DNA of 64,000 nt, from the NCBI GenBank assembly GCA_011009095.1, contig VTPC01091285.1, forward strand, positions 124,001 through 188,000. The letters are read 5' to 3'. Numbering within the stretch: position 1 is the first letter of the stretch; the number at the start of each line of letters is the position of its first letter. Of the stretch, positions 56,701 through 64,000 are shown one piece after another. This DNA is from Ignelater luminosus (lineage: Eukaryota; Arthropoda; Insecta; Coleoptera; Elateridae). A model generated the notes under the pieces. It searched no databases. It worked only from the letters and a program-made list of their open reading frames with translations, and was not told the origin of the DNA. Made by a program: the position numbers and the translations under genes.

Positions 56701-58709
56701 CAACTAGTTTCACTTCAAAAACTGTTTTGTTTTGTCATAAAAACGCCTTAAATACTCAGAAAAACGTGAAGAAATCATATTATCATTTTGGTTGAGACTC
56801 CAACCAAACTGAATACACTAGTGGTGGCCAACAAACTAATTTCTAATTGTTTGGAGTTTATCAGCAACCACAATCACAAAATGATAAATTAGTACTTTTG
56901 ACCTGCCGCTGTACTGAATGCTGGCTAAACACTGTCACTTGGCGATTACTATCCGGTGTGTTGTATGCTAAAGCATATACATAGAAGTCTTTGGCTTCAC
57001 AAATGTTCTAAGTCCAAACTAAAATTGGACATAGAAAACAAGAGCAAGTTCAAACACTTTTTCACAAAAGGTCTGAAGCAGAATTTATCTATTGTACCTG
57101 GTCAAGTCAGCATTGTTATTCACTGTCACCCCATACTTCTGCATAGAAAGACAATTTGACATATCAATCAAACCACAATCAAAATGCTTCTTTGGCGAAC
57201 TGTCCAAACACAATAAATTCCAAACTAATCTACCCTTGTGATTAAATTTCTTATGATTCGGTATCTAGCAACAAGGACAATTCAATTGCGGATTCAGAAG
57301 TATTCCAAAATGTATACAACCCGTTTCCAAAAAGTTTACAACTTTAGTAAAAGGCACTATGACCTTAGAAAGTTTTTCGTTACTTTTGACTTGAATGGTT
57401 CTGTTTAAAAGAAGATTTATCATGTAAGACAGTCTCCATTAAGTTAACTCGAAACTATGTTTTATGTAATGTTTATTATTATTCATCAACGACTTTAAGC
57501 CTTTCCTAGATAGTAAGCTTCTAACACAACAGACTGTTACTATTTTGACTTAGCTTCGACTCCTTGGCACTGCCGTGAGTACTGTAAATGCGAAAGTGGA
57601 TGCTAAAATCTCTGCTTGGTTTGACATGGTGTTAAGTGAGTATCAAGTCAAATACATTATTGCCTGTTCCTATTTCCTTTTTCTAATCGTTTAACCGTCA
57701 TTCATAGTGATTTTTGTTATATCTGTTTATCTTGTCTAAAAGGTTTGATTCCAGTCTAACAGGGGATATATAATTTTGCCCGTGACGCACAAGTTGTTCC
57801 TTGCTTAGCGTATTCTGTTTGGAATGTGTTTGTCAATTTTAAAACAACTTGCTTACTTTGGTTTAGAGTTACATATATATGCCCTGTCATATATGAAATT
57901 GCATCGCTAGTTACATTCTTAAATTCTCGGTTGGTTTTGGTGATCTTCTTGATCTAAGCAAAACTTCTTATTGCTCTTGGATATTTGTTTGATGCAATGT
58001 ACAGATTGCTTATCCGCTTATTTTGCCAGTGCTATTTAGCCGAAGAGCCGAAAGTTAGTCGGATGATATGCTTATAGCCTTTTTTGGCATTTTTAAATCA
58101 TAAATATCTTATGAATAAATCTTTAACTTAATTTTGTCAAAATTAATTTGCTTGCTCTTAATATTTGTATTTATCCTCACATCATCTGGTTGCTGTACAT
58201 TTCAAGTCACTCACTGATCTACAGATCATGAGATGGTGGTTTACTAAGAGCCTAAATGAAATTCACCTTTTTTTTTGGTTATCGCGTTGCTAAGATTAGT
58301 AAAAGTTCCTTTAGCAGCTTTAGAGTTTCCATCTTACATAAAGCACTTCACGTCTTTTAGATAAATATATGGATGATGATAGCGTCATGTGTGGGTTTCA
58401 TAGGTAATTATTGCCTTAAAGCTTCTGTTGTAGAATAGCTTGGCAAGGATAAATGGTGTCCACATACGCTCTTTCCAACTTCCTTTAAGTTTGCCTTATT
58501 TCTTTTCCTGTTGGACAGTTGTCTGCTTGATGTGTTCTCGAAAAAGACTTGTGTGACAGCATTTTATTGGCAAGAAATAAATATTTTTGTAGATTTATCT
58601 GAGATTTTTAAACATTTAGCCTGAATTGTGATTAATTTTAATTAGAAAAACAAATTATAATTTGTTAGTAATTTGCTGAAATTGTAGCTGTTCACGAGGA
58701 ATTCTTTTG
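53754..58709. other. No recognisable feature
   Basis: The short frames (54425-54667, 55590-55825, 56956-57159) have no family words. A less AT-rich spot at 55550-55620 (GACGCGGG words) is noted. No terminal-repeat structure found. Confidence 0.4.
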
Positions 58710-58965
58710 ATTCTATTTTCGTTGTGGGTCGGGCCACTTCTTCTCTCTTTAAATTTCCGATAGTCTTCTGTGTGTCTTAGCTTGCTGCACTATTTTCTTC
58801 CATACTGTTTTATTAGTAATTACTAAATTGTTGTTGTTGATTTAAAGTTCTTTGATGTCGTTCTCCACTTGATCTTTCCATTTTATTTTAGTCTCCTTCT
58901 CGTTCTGATTTCTACTGGGTTTCACTTTGTTAGTGCTCTTATACATAGATTAGTTAGTCTTTTGT
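58710..58965 (-). pseudogene. LINE ORF2 C-terminal tail fragment
   Basis: The minus strand reads IKWKDQVENDIKEL and then NKTVWKKIVQQAKTHRRLSE with EEVARPTT, crossing a stop. This is the far C-terminal tail of RTE/CR1-like ORF2 proteins (RWxDxVExDLKxL...REWRKIVxQAKTHxGL). Isolated and 5'-truncated. It is not part of the fragments at 31.3 or 7.7 kb. Confidence 0.58.
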
Positions 58966-61900
58966 CTAGACACTTATATAAATTAGAGTTTTGTTTTATT
59001 TATTGAAGACGGCCCTAGATTCTAGCATTAATCAAAGTTGTGCACTAGAAAGACAAAATAAAGAAAATATCTAGAAGAGATTTCTAACGCAAGTAAATTT
59101 TTGATGTGATTCTAATAAAAAGGTGGAATTCATCATGAAATACTGAATAACAAGATAATATTTTCTTTTTCTTTATTCGCAAGGGATGGTTTACTTCCTC
59201 CCCAATGACAGATAACTGTCAGTATCGGTCGTCAATCAGACCATAACTGCATTACCGTTCACTGATATCTCAGATGTTTTCTCATATATTTAGGTTGCGT
59301 GTTATATCGCACCGGATACACAAGATTATTTTGATTGATTTTTTCTGACTTATATCACATATTTCTCTAATAACAAAATCTTATTCATTTCAATATTACT
59401 TTAAAGTTTAGTACATAAAATTGATGTTTAATTTAAAGCGGAGAAACTAAACATGTTTGGTATGTATGTATGTATACATACTAGCATCCATGCATGATTC
59501 TAATGAATCTAATTTTGCTATTGTATTCTGGTAAAGAGTACATAAAGAGCAGTTTTATATTAAACGTAAAACGTACAGAAAGTGTACTGAAGACTAAAGT
59601 GTAGTCTTGTAGGATAAATATACGTTAATGTGTAAATTATAGGGCCTAAAATACATAGGCTATTAGTAGAGAAGAAAGAAAGGGTTTGCAGTCAAGCCGC
59701 CATAACAATAAAATTAGTCTGATTGATTCACTTATGAACTCGATTTGTACACATTCTAAGAGTGCATTTACGGTTTTTATTCTGAATGTCATCGACTCCA
59801 TTCATACAAGGTCCTTTGCTGTTTGAAGAGTACACTAGATGAATATTTGTTGAAGTGTGTCCCACACGAATATGGGTACTGCTCTAAATATATGAAGATG
59901 AAATCTATTTGTATTATTGTTACTAATTCCTTTTCCTTAACCTTTACTCTCGTTCACCGCAGTTGTCAAATTGCAAACTTAAATAATCATCAACAATGAA
60001 AAATCCAATCAAACCCAAACAAGACTCATTTGTCCTACACTAGAGGTAATTCTTTTACAAATCGCACGGTTTTCCAAAATTGTAGGTCAGATGTCTTCAT
60101 TTCTTTAGCCAACAATGGGTACTTAAACGTTATTTCAACGTTATCACTCAACCACGTGTTCGATGTGCTTCTTTGAAGAAATTGCGGTTTTTTAAAGCAA
60201 TTAGTAAGACAAAACCACGCTCTCTAAATAATGGAGAAATATTTAGCCTTGGCTCTATGGTCGGTCTAATCGTAGTAACAGTCAAAGGGTATTCTATTAT
60301 ATTTAAGTCAATTTATTAAGAGATGACGTGATCTGTAGAAAATATAAAAAATGCAGATAAGTCTAGGATCAAAAGATTCAAAAGTTAAAAGGACCGAAGG
60401 CATTTGGCATATGATTACGCTGAATTACTAAAATCGACACAAACAATGAGATAGTAAAGATGACTAAATCATGGTAAATATAGGCCAAAAAGTATTATAA
60501 ATTGAGCTAAGACGTTTTAGGTTTTTGCCTTCCACCAGTCTCACACATGCAGCTATTGCTACGCATGCATTCTTGAATTTCGACCTAAAACATCCTAGCT
60601 TAAGTTATAAACCTAGCCGTAAAATGAAATGATCATTACCAGAATACCACGTGCCACTGCTAGAACTAAAAACAAAACAAAAATCTTACAATAAGGCTGC
60701 TGTCTATTTAAAGCAGCTACACAAGAGGGGGCGTCATGGCAATAGTCACCATGTCCAAACATACGAAAACTCTCTCCCCATGATAACAGAAATGATAGTT
60801 TACTGCGCAAAAAACTAGCTATAATAAAATTTGGTCTGACAAAACTTGGGCTGATTTATTGGCAACCTTGTCTCAAGCTATTGTCTAAGGTAGAAATTTG
60901 GAAGCATTTTACTCACTGCATACTTTCTAAGAGGAGTCAGGTTATTTAAAAATTCTAGCAATTTGGCAAAAATTAATGCTAGAAGATTTGATAGGTGAAC
61001 AATCTTCTTAATGAACTTCTTTATCAGTTCATTGGCTTAAATGAACAATCCTTTACTGATTCTTAAAATTTAAAAATAAGGAATCATTCCAAAAGTAAGA
61101 TATTATCTTACGATATTGTAGTAAAATTGGAGCGATAATTGAACAAATGAACTGCTACAGCAGACATAGTTGAGAAATATTTTTTAGCACATGAAATCGG
61201 TTAAACAAGTAGATAAAGAGCAGCTTCTGCTTCAATATACTATAGCAGACAATGTGGGGAATTTCTAAAAACTAACAAAGAGTCTACCCCTGTCGAAAAA
61301 GTAAGGTATACTGGAACTTTCGGATTTCCATCACCTACTGTAAATCTTGCATCCCGACAGGATAAAGAATTGCGATAAACAGCTTTTTTGCGGAACTCCT
61401 ATACATATGCTAACTAAATTAGTAGGGATATTTCATATTAGCGTACAGATAAATTCGGACTAAGTCTACAAACGCCCAGTGTGACGATATAACGATGTAA
61501 ATCGCTGATTTCACCTTGCAATATAGTGCACTAGCTAAGCAGCTATCTAATTTGATAAATCCTAGCTGGAAGTCGCCAAATAAACATCATGGTTAGCAGC
61601 TATCAGATGTTAATATTCCTTAGACCGTTCCTTGTTTGCAATAACGACGGTTCTGCAATGGGAAAAGGCGTGCCAGAAATTGGGATTCGTTTGGGTCTGC
61701 AGCTCCTGACGCTATATTTTTATGGATGATAGACACATCAAGATCATCCACACATTTCTAAAATCAACGGGAAGCATTTAAGATTTTAGATAAAAATGAA
61801 CCAGACTTCAGCAACTAATAACAAGTTGTTTTAAGTTCTGAACCTAAAACTTGTGCATGTTACGGACTGTTCGCTTTAATTCTTAAACCTCTTCATCTGC

Positions 61901-62869
61901 CCTTAGTTTGATGATTTCTATTGTGTTTCTCTAGATCTTTAGAACTATATTCAATGCTGTTTTGCAGCAAAACTAACCCTTAGTAATACCGAGGATGATG
62001 ATAAGAAGTGTATTGGCCACCTTCATGAAGTGGTTGAAATTTTGATTTCTGCAAACCCGTAAACTTAGCTTTTGGCGATATTTCTTTGATGAAGTGGGTT
62101 GTTTTGGTTTGGAAGAAATTTAGGGTAAGTCAAACAGTACATATGATATAACTCATGAATTTGAATGGAACTAATTATTATGAGTCAGTCAAAATTATTC
62201 TTTTGCAAGATGTAATAGTTTGAATAGTATAAAAACTTGCTCGAAAGTGCTTAGATATATAATTATCTAAACTTCAACATGAGAAATAAACTACCGTAAG
62301 TGGAAACTATGTTTAACATTTTATGACGCTATAAAAGTTTACAATTCTAAAAAGTACTTGAACATGCAAAATATCCTTTATCATCGGCAATATTTGAAGT
62401 CGAATAGTAGGTAAGCAACGACAAATGCATGCTATTGAAAACTACTGGTTTGAAATTTCCGATTGCAAACCAGGACGAAGAGTCAAAACAGGTCAAAAAC
62501 GCAAGATAGTTTGCTGTATGTTCATAGTTATTGAAATTTAAAAATGCTGACACACAGATTGTTCTCCACCTCATGCCTTTTGTTTTAGTAAACTTTTACT
62601 GTTGAAATTCACCGTAATTGAACTTCTTCAAGTATCTTTGTGCTGCAAAACAAATACTTTACACCGTTTGTTGTCCTTGAAAATCTCAAAGAAAAGAGTA
62701 CAATTATAAACTTTTATTGTCTAGGAATTCTACTATGTTTACTCGCAGAAATAAATGGGTTCTTATTGTTGTAGCACTGAAACGTTGTAAATATCCAACA
62801 AACACAATATAATAAAATCGGCGTAAACATAACTTTAAAAGCAAGTGAAGTCAGACGCATCTAGCCATC
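58966..62869. other. No recognisable gene
   Basis: A GTAT microsatellite lies near 59460-59480. Short minus-strand frames (60613-60810, 62347-62574) are unrecognised. An imperfect inverted repeat lies at 60505-60600. Confidence 0.4.
60505..60600. repeat. Imperfect inverted repeat
   Basis: AGCTAAGACGTTTTAGGT near 60505-60522 faces ACCTAAAACATCCTAGCT at 60583-60600, differing at two bases, around a 60-base loop. Possibly a tiny foldback. No target duplication seen. Confidence 0.45.
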
Positions 62870-63020
62870 ACATAATTCATGCCGGTTGGTTTTATTGTCC
62901 CGCACAATACTCGCGGTGGTTATTGGCTCTCAATAATTCACACTGAGCCTCATAACGGGGCGACCGCGTAACTGCACTTGCTTGAATCCGCTCTCTCCAT
63001 GTGCGGCTCCCCCAAAACAC
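62870..63020. other. GC-richer patch, function unknown
   Basis: Contains several CpGs (CTCGCGGTGG, CGGGGCGACCGCG, GTGCGGCTCCCCC) in AT-rich surroundings. It could be a promoter or 5' exon of an unseen host gene, or an element fragment. The 135-codon frame starting here (62982) turns AT-rich after about 25 codons and has no recognisable content. Confidence 0.25.
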
Positions 63021-64000
63021 ACGCATATTTCCAATTCGATTTTCCATCAAATTCGTCTTTCTAGCAGAGAGTTCGAGTATTATGCGAGGATGACATCATT
63101 GCTAAACCTCGATTTAAAAATTCTAAAAAAATTTTGTTTTCGTATAAGTACTCAAAAATGTATAAATAACTTGATGTTACTTGGAATATATTACTCAGTA
63201 AGTGATTATTATCGCGTTATGAAATTACCCATTAAAACCAAGAAAAACAAAAATATTACGAAGACTGAATGTGCAGTTAGTAATGGCTATTCATTGCAGG
63301 CTATTGTATTCCGTTTCCATAAGCTTATTTTTCATAGCTCGAACACTGCTGTAAAGAAGATCTCAGTAGAAGCTTTCAATATCACTTAGGATAGATTGAG
63401 ATAGAGTTTAATCATTGTGCTAGATTATATCGTCATCAAACAAGCCTTGCAGAAAAATACAAAGTAACAGCAGTTTAATACACTTTAAGTTCATCATTAA
63501 AGTGCAAGACGCAGACTTTCTGCAAAATGGTTAGTTCTGCTTACTACATCAAGAAATAAGGTAAAACACGTATTAAAAGTAATATTGAGCCAATTATAAA
63601 GGACTTTATAATATTACGTACTACTAGGGGTTAAAACTATTGGCTTTTCTAATAACATAATTCCCCTTTTTACTGTAATGATTTGCCAATGCTATAACTT
63701 GGACTGCAATTCAATGAACAATGCAGTGTTCGAACAAGCTGTACCAGGTTGAGTATTGGAGACGCGCTCCCGTTTAAATATGACGCATTTGCCTATATTG
63801 CTCGAAAGTATTAATCGTTGGTGATATACACAGTGTTAACAAGGAAAATATTAGCTATTAATCTTTTTTTTTGGAATTGCTACAAATGATTTGTTTGATA
63901 AATAAAACTATGTAATAGGACATAAGTGTTTAATTAAGCAAATTGGCCACGTTAGTGCACATCACTCGCAACTAGTAAAACAATATCTAATAATTCTGTA
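63021..64000. other. No recognisable feature
   Basis: AT-rich to the window end. No family words. Confidence 0.4.

Noticed and set aside
62982-63389. 135-codon plus-strand open frame starting MNPLSPCAAPPKHTH
   Set aside because: It has no domain and its composition turns to AT-rich noise after a GC-richer start. It has no splice or promoter support.
1-64000. CRISPR arrays, bacterial operons, riboswitches
   Set aside because: No regularly spaced repeats or dense coding. The sequence is eukaryotic in character.

Overview
The window is AT-rich eukaryotic DNA with the transposon load of an arthropod, most likely an insect. It holds a Himar1-like mariner, two other mariner types, piggyBac relics, a RAG1/Transib-like relic, LINE fragments and an old Polinton fossil. 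I found no host gene, tRNA, rRNA or CRISPR array that I could support. The window reads as intergenic or intronic sequence filled with mobile elements of different ages. No open frame outside the transposons has recognisable protein content.

Layout. 0.6-1.6 kb: piggyBac relic (-). 7.7-13.8 kb: a LINE on the minus strand (endonuclease at the high end, reverse transcriptase at the low end), split by three insertions. These are a 1.07-kb element with 10-bp target duplications (8806-9877), a 1.87-kb foldback element with arms of about 0.7 kb (10031-11898), and a 1-kb foldback (11913-12897) whose left arm carries an 84-bp exact copy of the neighbouring piggyBac. 14.0-15.9 kb: that piggyBac element, bounded by TTAA. 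15.9-17.2 kb: two Tc1/mariner-superfamily relics. 19.5-20.7 kb: a mariner with perfect 30-bp ends and an open 331-codon transposase that lacks 18 residues. 21.3-22.3 kb: relic of a transposon-like protein family I cannot name. 24.4-26.3 kb: RAG1/Transib-like relic with a tandem repeat beside it. 28.3 kb: a 324-bp TTAA-flanked miniature element. 30-31.6 kb: two LINE fragments. 34.3-35.1 kb: Tc1/mariner-superfamily relic. 38.0-39.9 kb: a mariner relic, then a mariner with intact ends and one frameshift. 40.0-42.3 kb: Polinton-like fossil interrupted by a LINE fragment. 45.2-46.6 kb: piggyBac relic. 52.7-53.75 kb: mariner with perfect ends and an N-terminally shortened transposase. 58.8 kb: LINE fragment. 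The rest holds nothing I can name.

The elements do not form a pathway. They form a layered record: LINE first, then foldback and 10-bp-TSD insertions into it, with local copying of piggyBac sequence into a foldback arm. The best candidates for something new are the foldback pair and the 8.8-9.9 kb element. The foldbacks keep only stubs of transposase genes between very long inverted arms, and two of the three insertions carry paired TGACGTCA sites.
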